DNA of 64,000 nucleotides from Arthrobacter sp. KBS0702 (GTDB taxonomy: Bacteria; Actinomycetota; Actinomycetes; Actinomycetales; Micrococcaceae), in contig NZ_CP042172.1 of the NCBI RefSeq assembly GCF_005937985.2, positions 1,674,001 through 1,738,000 of the forward strand, written 5' to 3'. Shown here in pieces: positions 1 to 9,029 of this stretch. Both the position numbers and the translations under genes were made by a program. Within the stretch, counting starts at the first letter, position 1; each line of letters starts with the position of its first letter. The notes under the pieces were generated by a model. The model was not told the DNA's origin, did not search any database, and saw only the letters and a list, made by a program, of their open reading frames with translations.

Positions 1-330
1 CTCGCCGGCACCCGGGTCACCGCCAACGCGCTGCACCCCGGTGTGGTGCGGACAGCCTTCGGGGCCGAGGATCCGGGCCCGCTGCAGGGGTTCCTGACGC
101 CGCTGGTGCAGCGGTGGATGAAGTCTCCGGAGCAGGGGGCGCAGACGTCCATCCATCTCGCCTCGGCGCCCGAACTTGAAAATGTCACGGGCCAGTACTT
201 TGCCAACAGCACGGCAAAGAAATCATCAAAACGCAGTTACAGCCGGGCCGATGCTGACCGCCTCTGGCAGCTCAGCGCCGCCCTGGTGGGCCTCGAATCT
301 GATTCTGAAAGAAGCACAAACCTTCCATGA
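1..330 (+). CDS. Short-chain dehydrogenase/reductase (SDR), 3' part only
   Basis: The window opens inside this gene, so the N-terminal NAD(P)-binding half and the catalytic tyrosine are missing and about 109 residues remain. The first visible residues, LAGTRVTANALHPGVVRT, match the segment after the catalytic YxxxK helix in classical SDRs, where the N-x-x-x-P-G-x-V-x-T pattern closes the nicotinamide pocket. The tail contains LASAPELENVTGQYF, which resembles the C-terminal 'modified sugar/retinol-type' SDRs (xxVTGxYF) seen in oxidoreductases of the WWOX/retinol dehydrogenase group. The substrate cannot be inferred. The stop codon overlaps the ATG of the next gene by four bases (ATGA), so the two are probably co-transcribed and translationally coupled. 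Confidence 0.8.
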   Translation, partial: LAGTRVTANALHPGVVRTAFGAEDPGPLQGFLTPLVQRWMKSPEQGAQTSIHLASAPELENVTGQYFANSTAKKSSKRSYSRADADRLWQLSAALVGLESDSERSTNLP

Positions 331-875
331 CCGCTCACCGCACCCTCGTCGTCGTTGCCCACCCTGACCTGGCGGCGTCCCGGATCACAGCGGCGCTCGC
401 CGCCGCCATCAAGGACCTCGACGGCGTCACCGTCCGGGAACTCGCATCGGCTTACCCCGACCGGCGCGTGGACGCCGTCCGGGAGCAGGAGCTCCTGCGC
501 GGGCATGACACCATCGTCCTGCAGTTCCCCTGGCACTGGTACTCAGTTCCCGGGGTGCTGAAAGAGTGGATGGACCAGGTCCTCACCTACGGGTTCGCCT
601 ATGGTGCCGGCGGCGACGCCTTGCACGGCAAGCGGCTGCAGTTGGTCATCTCGACCGGCGGCCCTGAATCCTCCTATACGCCAACGGGGCACAACCGCTT
701 CACCATGGCCGAGCTGCTGCGGCCCCTGGAGGCCACCGCGCACCTCTGCGGGCTGGAGATGGCAGAACCCCTGGTCCTGCATGCGGCGCCCCGGACGACG
801 CCCGAGGAACTTGCGGCCCACGCCGCCCGCTACCGGGAACTGCTCTCGGCCGTTCCCGCCGCCGCCGGCCGCTAG
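327..875 (+). CDS. NAD(P)H-dependent oxidoreductase, flavodoxin-fold (KefF/NQO family)
   Basis: This 182-residue protein begins with a strand-loop VVVAHPDLAASRI that binds the FMN/FAD phosphate in flavodoxin_2-fold quinone reductases (MdaB, KefF, NQO1 relatives). The middle has QFPWHWYSVPGVLKEWMDQV, the typical 'P-x-x-W-x-S-x-P-x-x-x-K-x-W-x-D' block of this family that lines the flavin isoalloxazine and dimer interface, followed by GKRLQLVISTGGPESSY, the second flavin-binding loop. The length fits the family. It probably performs two-electron reduction of quinones or other electrophiles in the cytoplasm. It follows the SDR gene with a 4-base overlap, so both may act on related carbonyl or quinone substrates; that is inference. 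Confidence 0.88.
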   Translation: MTAHRTLVVVAHPDLAASRITAALAAAIKDLDGVTVRELASAYPDRRVDAVREQELLRGHDTIVLQFPWHWYSVPGVLKEWMDQVLTYGFAYGAGGDALHGKRLQLVISTGGPESSYTPTGHNRFTMAELLRPLEATAHLCGLEMAEPLVLHAAPRTTPEELAAHAARYRELLSAVPAAAGR

Positions 876-880
876 GCTTC

Positions 881-902
881 CCGGGGCCCGGATGGGCCCC
901 GG
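881..902. terminator. Hairpin between convergent genes
   Basis: A perfect 9-bp inverted repeat, CCGGGGCCC / GGGCCCCGG with a 4-base loop, sits just after the quinone reductase stop and before the convergent end of coxI. There is no U-tract, so it may act as a bidirectional transcription block or a Rho-assisted stop. Confidence 0.45.
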
Positions 903-938
903 CCGGGCCGGGGCGCTGCGGCAGGTGCCGAGCTCCGG

Positions 939-2084
939 CTAGGACTGCGGCTGTTCGCGGTTCTGTTCGTCGTGGTGGATCCGTTCGTCCAGCTGCCGCA
1001 GCGGCTCGCCGCTGCCGCTCCACTGCTTGGCGATGATCTCCGCGGCGATGGATACCGCCGTTTCTTCCGGGGTCCGGGCGCCGAGGTCCAGGCCCACGGG
1101 GCTGTGCAGCATTGACAGTTCGGCGCCGCCCAGTCCTGCCTCGCGCAGCCGCCTCAGCCGGTCCTCGTGCGTCCGGCGGGAGCCCATCGCCCCGACAAAC
1201 GCCACGGGACTTCCCTGCAGGGCCACCTCCAGCAGCGGAATATCGAATTTTGGGTCGTGGGTGAGGACGCAGATGACGGTCCGTTCATCCACCAGCCCAC
1301 GGGACTGCTGCCCGGCGAGGTAGCGGTGCGGCCACTCGTTGACCACCTCGGCGGCGTCGGGAAACCTCGCCGGCGTGGCGAAAACGGCGCGGGCGTCGCA
1401 GACGGTCACCCGGTAGCCGAGGAAGGTGCCGAGCCGCGCCAGCGCCGAGGCGAAGTCGATCGCGCCGAAGACGAGCATACGCGGCGCCGGCGCGTAGCTC
1501 GAGAAAAAGATCCGCATCCCGCTGTCCAGCCGCTCTCCGTCCGGGCCGTAGCTCAGGATGCCGGTCCGGCCCGCCGCCAGGAAGCCCTGGGTGTCGTCGC
1601 CGACGGCCAGGTTGGCGCGCTCGGAGCCCAGGTTGCCCTCAAAGCCGTCCGGGCGCACCACCAGATGCCGGCCCAGCCAGCTGCTGTCAGGGTGCTCGAT
1701 GACCGTGGCCACCCCCACCCGCCTCCCGTCGGCGATGTCCTGCCGGACGCCCTCGAGCTCCGCGAAGCGTTGCCTCGAGACCGGCTCGACGAAGATGTCG
1801 ATGATCCCGCCGCAGGTCAGGCCGACGGCGAACGCGTCGTCGTCGCTGATCCCGTACCGCACCAGCACCGGGACCCCGTCTCCCTGGACCTGGCTGGCGA
1901 GTTCGTACACGGCGCCTTCCACGCAGCCGCCGGAAACCGAGCCGACGGCCGCGCCGCTGGCGGTGACGGCCATGGAAGCTCCGGGCAGCCGCGGGGCGGA
2001 CTTGAACGTATTCACGACCGTCGCCAGGCCGGCGGTCTTGCCATCCCGCCAGTCCGGCATGATGGCTTCCAGGACGTCCCGCAC
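939..2084 (-). CDS. coxI: XdhC/CoxI family protein (molybdenum cofactor maturation of CO dehydrogenase)
   Basis: This protein of about 381 residues has the two-domain XdhC layout: an N-terminal XdhC_CoxI domain with SVSGGCVEGAV near residue 50, and a C-terminal Rossmann domain beginning MLVFGAIDFASALARLG and ending in SPVGLDLGARTPEETAVSI, the family's closing signature. XdhC proteins hold the molybdenum cofactor and help its sulfuration and insertion into xanthine dehydrogenase-type enzymes. The open frame extends further upstream into coxG, but a GTG at 2084 preceded by AGGGAGG at good spacing gives a normal N-terminus (VRDVLEAIM), so I chose it. It lies 10 bases after coxG and is the last gene of the cox operon. 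It is a paralogue of the XdhC-YHS protein at 5714-6640. Confidence 0.88.
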   Translation of the reverse strand: MRDVLEAIMPDWRDGKTAGLATVVNTFKSAPRLPGASMAVTASGAAVGSVSGGCVEGAVYELASQVQGDGVPVLVRYGISDDDAFAVGLTCGGIIDIFVEPVSRQRFAELEGVRQDIADGRRVGVATVIEHPDSSWLGRHLVVRPDGFEGNLGSERANLAVGDDTQGFLAAGRTGILSYGPDGERLDSGMRIFFSSYAPAPRMLVFGAIDFASALARLGTFLGYRVTVCDARAVFATPARFPDAAEVVNEWPHRYLAGQQSRGLVDERTVICVLTHDPKFDIPLLEVALQGSPVAFVGAMGSRRTHEDRLRRLREAGLGGAELSMLHSPVGLDLGARTPEETAVSIAAEIIAKQWSGSGEPLRQLDERIHHDEQNREQPQS

Positions 2085-2094
2085 CGTGCCCTCC

Positions 2095-2871
2095 CTAGAG
2101 CCTTCCGAAGAGGCGGAGCATGCGGAACGCGGACCGCCGTCCGGCCCAGTAGGCGAGGCAGGCCACCACGGCAACCAGACCCAGGACCTTGCCGGGACTG
2201 GAAAGCTGATCGGCGGCGATGCCTCTGGCCAGGCTGAAAGCGTCGAGGCTGCCCGACGGCGACGGCGACGGCGTGCTCGGCGTCGTGCTCGGGGACGGCG
2301 TCGTTGTCCCGGTCCCGGTGGTTGCGGGCGCAGTTGCCGGGGCGGCGGACGAGGCCGGCGTGGCTGCCGCGGCCGCCGGCTCCACTTCGGGAGCAGTCCC
2401 GGCGCCGGCCCCGGCAGCGGCACCGGGTTCGGCGAGCATGGCCTGCAGGTTGCTGGCGAAGAGCCCCATCATTTGTTCCGTGACGCTGCCGATCACGCTT
2501 TTGCCCATCGCCGCGGCCTTTCCGGACAACGCCAGGTCGGCGCTCACGGTTCCACGGGTGGTGGTTCCTTCTTCCGTGAGGGCCAGCGTCACCTGGGCTT
2601 CCGCGGTGCCCTGGCCGCGCGTCTCCTGGGCCTTGCCGCCCAGCACGGCCCGGTGCTCGGCGGCATTGCGCTCCAGCACGTTGAGCAGCCCCTTGTACTG
2701 CAAGTTCACCGGACCCAGCTTGACCGTCATGCCTACCTGGTAGGCGTCGTCGGAGAGTTTGTTCAGGATCTGGGCGCCCGGCAGACAGCCGGCCACCCGT
2801 TCGAAGTCCATCAGGGTGTCCCAAACCTTGCCGATCGGTGCGACCACCGAAAAACTGCTGTCAATCTGCAT
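2095..2871 (-). CDS. coxG: CoxG, SRPBCC-fold CO dehydrogenase accessory protein with C-terminal membrane anchor
   Basis: The first 150 or so of the 258 residues form a CoxG/SRPBCC domain: FSVVAPIGKVWDTLMDFERV, then CLPGAQILNK, then NVLERNAAEHRAVLGGKAQE. A long low-complexity linker rich in Ala, Pro, Thr, Ser and Gly follows (roughly 165-215), and a final hydrophobic helix, VLGLVAVVACLAYWAGRRSAF, is followed by basic residues. In Afipia (Oligotropha) carboxidovorans CoxG helps recruit CO dehydrogenase to the inner face of the cytoplasmic membrane. The ATG has GGGAG upstream and overlaps the end of coxE by 11 bases, so translation is probably coupled. Confidence 0.88.
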   Translation of the reverse strand: MQIDSSFSVVAPIGKVWDTLMDFERVAGCLPGAQILNKLSDDAYQVGMTVKLGPVNLQYKGLLNVLERNAAEHRAVLGGKAQETRGQGTAEAQVTLALTEEGTTTRGTVSADLALSGKAAAMGKSVIGSVTEQMMGLFASNLQAMLAEPGAAAGAGAGTAPEVEPAAAAATPASSAAPATAPATTGTGTTTPSPSTTPSTPSPSPSGSLDAFSLARGIAADQLSSPGKVLGLVAVVACLAYWAGRRSAFRMLRLFGRL

Positions 2872-4188
2872 GAGCTGCTCCCTTGTCTTCCGCTTGTCGT
2901 CCGATCATTCCAAGTCGCGTTTCGTGGCCGCCGGCCGCGGGCTGGCCTGCACCCCGGATTGCGGCGGCGAGCTGCGCCAGCGCAGCGTAGCTGTGTCCGC
3001 TGACGAAGGCGTCGCAGTAGGGCAGGGCCGCGGCGATACCGCCGGCCAGCGGCCGGTAGCCCGGTGCGGCCTTTCGCGGGTTCACCCAGACCACCCGGTG
3101 CGCGAGCCGGCGCAGCCGGGCCATTTGGGCGCCGACCTGTCCCGGATCCTCCTGCGCCCAGCCGTCGGAGAACACCACCACCACGGCTCCCCGGGCCAGC
3201 CCACGGCGGCCGTATTCGTCCAGGAAGTGCCGGAAGCTCTCGGCGATCCTGGTGCCGCTGGCCCACTCCGTCGCCGTGGCAGCCGCCTGGGCAAGCGCCA
3301 GATCAGGATCGCGGTGGGCCAGCTGCCGGGTCAGGCGGGTCAGCCGGGTGGAGAAGACGAAGGCCTCGGCCCCGGCGTTCGTGACGGCGCCCTGCAGCAG
3401 GGCCAGGAAAACCCGGGAGTAGGACTCCATCGAGGCGGAGACGTCGCACAGGAGCACCAGTTTGCGGCGTTGCTCGCGGCGCCGGGCGTAGAGCATCCGG
3501 GGCGAGTCGTAGCCGGAGCGGCGGGCCGCCCGCACCGTGGCCCGGATGTCCAGGCGGGCACCGCTGTGCGGGGACTTTCGGGTCCGCCGGCTCAGCCGCG
3601 AGGGCGTCGCCAGCAGGATCCGGGCCGCCAGCCGCCGGACCTCGGCGGCTTCCTGCTCGGAGAGTTCGGCAAAGTTTGTAGTGTGCAGGTGCTCCTCGGT
3701 GGACGCCATCGCGAGGACGGCCTCCCGGTCGGGGCCGGAGCGGGCGCCGTCGTCGTCGCGGCCCGTCGCCACGGCAGGGTGCCGCCGGCCGGCCGTGCGG
3801 CCGGGCTCGGTTGGGCGGCCGCTATCCGCGGCGGGCCGGGGTGCGACCCCTCGTCGGGCGGCGGGGCCGGCGGCGCGGGCACGGGTGTGCCGGCGCTGCG
3901 GTCCAGCGCTGCGGCGGGATCGAAGCCGGCCCGGAAGACTGAATCGAACACGGCGTCGAACACCGGCACCTGCTCGAGACTGGAGACCAGGACCACCCGC
4001 AGGGTCCAGTAGAGCCGTTCCAGATTCGTCGGCGGCACCAGCCGGAGAGCCTGTGCCAGCCGGGCGGCCCGGTCCGGGGAGCACGGGAGGCCGGCGCCGC
4101 GCAGCGCCGTAATGAAGCCTGCGGCCAGGGCGGCAGCCTCCACAAACGCCGGCGCGGGAGCCTGCACCGGCGGCCTCGTCTCAGTCAC
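2861..4188 (-). pseudogene. coxE: CoxE-like VWA domain protein, apparently frameshifted
   Basis: Two adjacent frames each carry part of one CoxE protein. From a GTG at 4188, which overlaps the coxD stop by 8 bases, the first frame encodes the CoxE N-terminus: FITALRGAGLPCSPDRAARL, then NLERLYWTLRVVLVSSLEQV. Around 3765-3800 coding quality (G/C at third positions, sensible residues) passes to the other frame, which gives RRLAARILLATPSRLSRRTR and the VWA domain LVLLCDVSASMESYSRVFLA (MIDAS D-x-S-x-S), then VVVFSDGWAQEDPG. The step equals one missing base in a GC-rich Pro/Ala linker. CoxE works with the MoxR ATPase CoxD in assembling the Cu-Mo active site of CO dehydrogenase. Possible explanations are a real mutation, a sequencing error or a programmed -1 shift. 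If it starts inside the second frame, only the VWA part would be made. Confidence 0.75.
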
Positions 4189-5104
4189 CGGCGCCGCCCA
4201 CCAGCCAGGCGGCCCCGCGTGAGTCCACCAGTTCCAGGTCGTCACGGTTCTTGACGATCGAGCCCCAGGTTTGTTCGGCGGTGGCGGCGTCGATCCGCTC
4301 AATGCCCAGCACGGCGAGCGCCGAAACCCAGTCGATGGCCTCCGAAATGCCGGGCGGTTTGGCCAGGTCGAGGGTCCGCAGCCGCGTGATCACCGCGGCG
4401 GCCTGCAACGCCAGCGGGCCGCTGCTGGCCGGCACCCTACGGCGGACGATCTCGGCAATCCGCGCCGGCCCGGGGTAGTCGATCCAGTGGTAGAGGCAGC
4501 GGCGGGTCAGCGCGTCGTGCAGGTCCCGGGTGCGGTTGGAAGTCAGGACAACGATGGGCGGATGGGTGGCGCGGATGGTGCCGAGCTCGGGGATGGTGAC
4601 GGAGGCCTCCGCCAGCAGCTCGAAGGTGAACGCCTCAAACTCGGCGTCGGCGCGGTCGATTTCGTCCAGCAGCAGCACCGCCGGTCGCGGCCCGGGGTGT
4701 TCGATGGCCTGCAGCAGCGGCCGGCGCAGCAGGTACTGGGGGCCGAACAGCTCGGCTTCGCTGACCTCGGCGTCGCGTGCTTCGGCCAGCCGGATGCCCA
4801 GCAGCTGGCGCTGGTGGTTCCACTCGTAGAGCGCCTCGCCGGCGTCGATTCCCTCGTAGCACTGCAGCCGGAACAGGGGTGTGTCCAGCAGCTCCGCCAA
4901 GGTCTTGGCCGCCTCCGTCTTGCCCACGCCCGCCTCGCCTTCGAGCAGGATGGGCTGCGGCAGCCGCACCGCGAGGAACAGGGCGGTCGCCAGCCCCGCG
5001 TCGGCCAGGTAGTCGTGCTGGTCCAGGGCCGCCATCAGCGACGCCACGTCCGGGATCCGCCGCCGCACCTCGTCCTCGGCCCCTGTCCGGGCCGCCGTGT
5101 TCAC
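4181..5104 (-). CDS. coxD: CoxD, MoxR-family AAA+ ATPase
   Basis: This is a MoxR-type AAA+ ATPase of about 307 residues. Walker A is EGEAGVGKTEAAK near residue 56, Walker B is AVLLLDEIDRAD, sensor 1 is VVLTSNRTRDL, and an arginine-finger helix DALTRRCLYHWIDYP follows. CoxD is an ATP-dependent chaperone that, with the VWA protein CoxE, converts apo-CO dehydrogenase to the form with the bimetallic [CuSMoO2] centre. The longer open frame runs upstream into the nucleotidyltransferase gene; I used the GTG at 5104, which makes the usual 4-base GTGA overlap with that gene. The next gene, coxE, also overlaps, which matches the conserved coxD-coxE pairing. Confidence 0.9.
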   Translation of the reverse strand: MNTAARTGAEDEVRRRIPDVASLMAALDQHDYLADAGLATALFLAVRLPQPILLEGEAGVGKTEAAKTLAELLDTPLFRLQCYEGIDAGEALYEWNHQRQLLGIRLAEARDAEVSEAELFGPQYLLRRPLLQAIEHPGPRPAVLLLDEIDRADAEFEAFTFELLAEASVTIPELGTIRATHPPIVVLTSNRTRDLHDALTRRCLYHWIDYPGPARIAEIVRRRVPASSGPLALQAAAVITRLRTLDLAKPPGISEAIDWVSALAVLGIERIDAATAEQTWGSIVKNRDDLELVDSRGAAWLVGGAGD

Positions 5105-5730
5105 CCGGCCCCCTGCAGCTCGGCCAGCACCCGGCGGTAGTCGTCCTCGGTGTCGACATCCAGCGGGACTGTGCCCGGCGTCGGGACCTCGACGACGTCG
5201 TCTGCCCGTTGCTCCAGCAGCTTCCACACGGCCTTGTCGCCGTGCAGCGAGGCCAGTTCAGGCAGCAGCCGGCGGCTGAACGCCAGGGGGTGGCCGACGC
5301 CGTCGTCGTAGCGGCATACGGCCGCGCCGGGACTGTGCTGCCCTGCCAGCGCCCGCAGCAGCGGCGCCACGTACTCGGCCCGCACGCCCGGCTGGTCGCC
5401 CAGCAGCAGCACCACCGCGCTGGTGTCCGGCCGCAGCAGGGCCATCGCGGCGGCAATCGAGGACGAGCAACCCTCGTCGTAGTCCGGGTTGAGCGCCACC
5501 TCGCAGCCCGAGGTGTCCACGGCGCCCAGGACCTCCGCGGCGGAGCCGCCCAGCGCCAGCACGGTCTGGGCGAAGCCGCAGCGCCGTGCCGTCGCGAGGA
5601 CGGCGTCCAGCAGCACGCCGTCGCCGTAGGGCAGCAGCTGTTTGGGCCGGCCCAGGCGCCGTGAGGCCCCGGCCGCCAGGATGACGGCCGCGGTGCCGGC
5701 CAGGGCGGGGGAGTCAGGTGCTGAGGGCAT
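5101..5730 (-). CDS. MobA/MocA-like nucleotidyltransferase, probable molybdopterin cytidylyltransferase
   Basis: This protein of about 209 residues is built on the NTP_transf_3 fold: the nucleotide-binding loop ILAAGASRRLGRPKQLLPYG lies near residue 15, VLLLGDQPGV carries the metal-binding aspartate, and AVCRYDDGVGHPLAF provides the G-H-P block seen in MocA-type enzymes. MocA makes molybdopterin cytosine dinucleotide, the cofactor form used by CO dehydrogenase and other xanthine dehydrogenase-family enzymes, so its position inside the cox operon points to that job; this is inference from context. The ATG at 5730 lies within the end of the XdhC-YHS gene (17-base overlap) and starts the protein just before the nucleotide loop, as in homologues. 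Confidence 0.85.
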   Translation of the reverse strand: MPSAPDSPALAGTAAVILAAGASRRLGRPKQLLPYGDGVLLDAVLATARRCGFAQTVLALGGSAAEVLGAVDTSGCEVALNPDYDEGCSSSIAAAMALLRPDTSAVVLLLGDQPGVRAEYVAPLLRALAGQHSPGAAVCRYDDGVGHPLAFSRRLLPELASLHGDKAVWKLLEQRADDVVEVPTPGTVPLDVDTEDDYRRVLAELQGAG

Positions 5731-6640
5731 AGCGCTCCGGGTCCTTGCGGAAGGCCGCGCGGCAGCCGGGGGAGCAGAAATACACGGTGACGCCGTTGTG
5801 CTCAAGGTGCAGGGACGATTCCACCGCCGGCACGGACATGCCGCACACGGGGTCCACCGCGGTCTTTGGCTGCGGGGTGGACGGTGCCGGCACCCCGCCG
5901 GTGTCTGCGTGGGCCCGTGCCACGGCCCGTTCCTGGACCAGCTGGGCCAGGATGGACAGTGCGATTTCCCCGGGGGTGCGTGCGCCCAGCTGCAGCCCTG
6001 CCGGGGTGTAGACCCGCGAACGCAGCACATCGTCCACCTCGAGCGAGTCGAGCACGGCCGCGCCGCGCACTTCGCTGGCCACGAGGGCGACATAGGGCAC
6101 GCCGGCGCGCAACGCCGCTTCGAGGGCCCCCTCTTCGGCCTTTCCATGCGAGGCGACAATCAGGGCGGCGTCCCCGGGACGCGGCCGGGCCGCCTCGCCC
6201 TCGGCCAGTTCGACGTCGAAGCCGACGCCGGGTCCCAGCTCGGCGAGCGCCTGTGCCACCGGTGCTGCGCCGACCACCACCACCCGGGGTGCCGGGATCC
6301 GGGGCTGCAGGAAGATCTCGATCGCACCGCCGCTCAGGCACGGGTTGGACACCTCGACGGCGCCCTCCTCGGACCGGTGCGACGGCTCGCCGGGCAGGAC
6401 GCGCAGCAGGAGGGGCTCCCCGGAGGCCAGCACCTGCAGCCCGTACTCCCGGACCGAGGACTCAACGCAGTTTCCGCCGACGAAGCCCTGGAGCTCGCCG
6501 CCGGGCAGCAGCAGGGCGGTGTCCCCGGCGCGGGCGCTGGTCGGATGCTGGGCGCGGACCACCGTGGCGTGCACGAACGGCTCGCGGCGGGCGGTGAGCT
6601 CGCCGGCCCGGGCGGCGAGGGATTCTGCGGTGTTGGCCAT
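5714..6640 (-). CDS. XdhC-family maturation protein fused to a C-terminal YHS domain (CoxF-like)
   Basis: Residues 1-250 or so have the XdhC plan: an N-terminal domain with GGNCVESSVREYGLQV and LSGGAIEIFLQP, then a Rossmann domain RVVVVGAAPVAQALAELG ending VYTPAGLQLGARTPGEIAL. The last 50 residues are a separate YHS domain, with DPVCGMSVPAVES and VYFCSPGCRAAFRKDPERY, a small Cys-containing metal-binding module found in copper or heavy-metal handling proteins. XdhC-type CoxF or CoxI proteins deliver the molybdenum cofactor. The YHS part could handle copper for the Cu-Mo active site, but that is a hypothesis. The start ATG overlaps the coxL stop by one base (TGATG). Confidence 0.85.
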   Translation of the reverse strand: MANTAESLAARAGELTARREPFVHATVVRAQHPTSARAGDTALLLPGGELQGFVGGNCVESSVREYGLQVLASGEPLLLRVLPGEPSHRSEEGAVEVSNPCLSGGAIEIFLQPRIPAPRVVVVGAAPVAQALAELGPGVGFDVELAEGEAARPRPGDAALIVASHGKAEEGALEAALRAGVPYVALVASEVRGAAVLDSLEVDDVLRSRVYTPAGLQLGARTPGEIALSILAQLVQERAVARAHADTGGVPAPSTPQPKTAVDPVCGMSVPAVESSLHLEHNGVTVYFCSPGCRAAFRKDPERYALST

Positions 6641-9029
6641 CAGATCGGCGGCCTTGCCCGGCCCTGCATGGCCGCCCAGACCCGGGCGGGGGTGCAGGGC
6701 ATGTCCATGTGCACGACGCCGAACGGCGCCAGCGCGTCCACCACCGCGTTAACGATCGCCGGCGGGGAGCCGACCGTCGCGGACTCGCCGATGCCCTTGG
6801 CGCCGATGGGGTGGTGCGGGGATGGCGTAACCGTGAAGCCGGTCTCCCAGTCCGGCACTTCCATGGCGGTGGGGATCAAGTAGTCCATGAAGGAGCCGCC
6901 GAGGTTGTTGCCGTCCGCGTCGAACTCGATGATTTCCATCAGGGCCATCCCGACGCCGTCGGTCAGCCCGCCGTGGACCTGGCCCTCGATGATCATCGGG
7001 TTGATCCGGGTCCCGCAATCGTCGACCGCCACGAAGCGCCGCACCTTGACGTGCCCGGTGCCCGGGTCGACATCCACGACGCAAATGTAGGCGCCGAACG
7101 GGAAGGTGAGGTTGGGCGGGTCGTAGGTGACTTCCGCATCCAGGTTGCCGTCGACCCCCTCCGGCAGGGTCAGGGTGCCATGGGCCGCCATCGCGATGTC
7201 CTCGATGGTCTTCCCCGCGGTGGGGTCGCCCTTCACGAACCAGCGGCCCTTTTCCCATTCCAGGTCCTCCGGACGGGTCTCCAGCATGGCGGCGGCGATC
7301 AGTTTCGCCTTCTCCCGCACCTTGCGGGCAACCAGCGCGACGGCGCCGCCGCTGACCGGCGTCGAGCGGCTGCCGTAGGTGCCCAGTCCGAACGGCGTCT
7401 GGTCCGTGTCGCCATGGACGACGTCGATGTTCTCCGGCGGGATGCCGAGTTCCTCGGCGACGATCTGGGCGAAGGTGGTTTCGTGCCCCTGGCCCTGGCT
7501 TTGCACGGAGATCCGGACCACGGCCTTGCCGGTGGGGTGCACCCGCAGTTCGGCGCCGTCGGCCATGCCCAGGCCGACAATGTCGAAATGCTTGCGCGGC
7601 CCGGCGCCGACGACCTCGGTGAAGAAGGAGATGCCGATGCCCATCAGCTCGCCCTTGGCCCGTTTCTCGACCTGTTCGCGCCGCAGATCCTCGTAGCCGG
7701 CCAGCTCCATGGATTTGCGCATGGCCGCCTCGTAGTTGCCCGAGTCGTAGACCCAGCCGGTCTTGTTTTCGTAGGGGAACTGCTCCGGCTTGATGAAGTT
7801 CTTCAGCCGCAGCTCCGCGGGGTCCATCTCCAGCTTCCGGGCGAGGATGTCCACCATCCGCTCCACGAGGTACACGGCCTCGGTGACGCGGAAGGAGCAC
7901 GCGTAGGCCACGCCGCCGGGTGCCTTGTTGGTGTAGACGCCGGTCACCTTGCAGTAGGCGGCCTGCAGGTCGTAACTGCCGGTGAAGATGGAGAAGAAGC
8001 CGGCCGGGGTCTTGGTGGGTTGGGCGGTGGCGTTGAAGGCACCGTGGTCGGCCAGCACGTTGGTGCGCAGGGCCAGGATCTTCCCGTCCTTGGTCGCGGC
8101 GATCTCGCCCTGCATGATGTAGTCGCGGGCGAAGGAGGTGGACATCAGGTTCTCGGAACGGTCCTCCACCCATTTCACCGGCCGGCCGGTGACGATGGAG
8201 CCGACGACAGCGAGGATGTAGCCGGGGTAGATGCCCACCTTGTTGCCGAAGCCGCCGCCGATGTCCGGGGACACGATCCGGATCTTGTGCTCCGGGATGC
8301 CGGCGACGATCGCGAACAGCGTGCGGTGGGCGTGCGGGGCCTGCGTGGTCTCGTAGAGGGTCAGCTTGCCGTTGACGGCATCGAAGTCGGCGACGGCGCC
8401 GCAGGTTTCCATCGGCGCCGGGTGCACCCGCGGATAGACCATCTCCTGGCTGACCACGACGTCGGCGCTCGCGAACAAGGCCTCGGTTTCCGCCGCGTTG
8501 CCGATCTCCCAGTCGAAGATCTTGTTGTCCGTCCGGCCGGCGATTTCGTCCCGGATGACGGGGGCGTCGGCGTCGAGGGCCTTGCGCGCGTCGACCAGCG
8601 GCGGCAGCACGTCGTATTCGACGTCGATCAGTTCCAGGGCGTCGCGGGCGGCGTACCGGTCCTCGGCCACAACGAAGGCGACCTCCTGGCCCTGGAACCG
8701 GACCTTGTCCGTGACCAGCACTGCCTGCACGTCGGCGGAGAGCGTCGGCGCCCACGCGAGCTTGAGGCCCTCCAGGTCCTTGCCGGTGATGACGGCCAGC
8801 ACTTTGGGATGGGCCAGGGCGTTGGTGGTGTCGATCGACACGAGCCGGGCGTGGGCCACCGGGGCGCGCAGGATCGCGCCGTGCAGCATGCCGGGCAGCA
8901 CCAGGTCATCGATGTAGTGGCCCTTGCCGCGGACGAAACGTGGGTCTTCCTTGCGCTGGATGCGGCCATAGCCGATCGGGCGGTCCGCGTCGCCGGCCGC
9001 GGGGTTGATTCCCCGCTCATGGATGACAG

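Noticed and set aside
939..2423. N-terminal extension of coxI to 2423
   Set aside because: The extra 113 residues are an Arg/Pro-rich shadow of coxG; the GTG at 2084 has a Shine-Dalgarno and gives the normal XdhC N-terminus.
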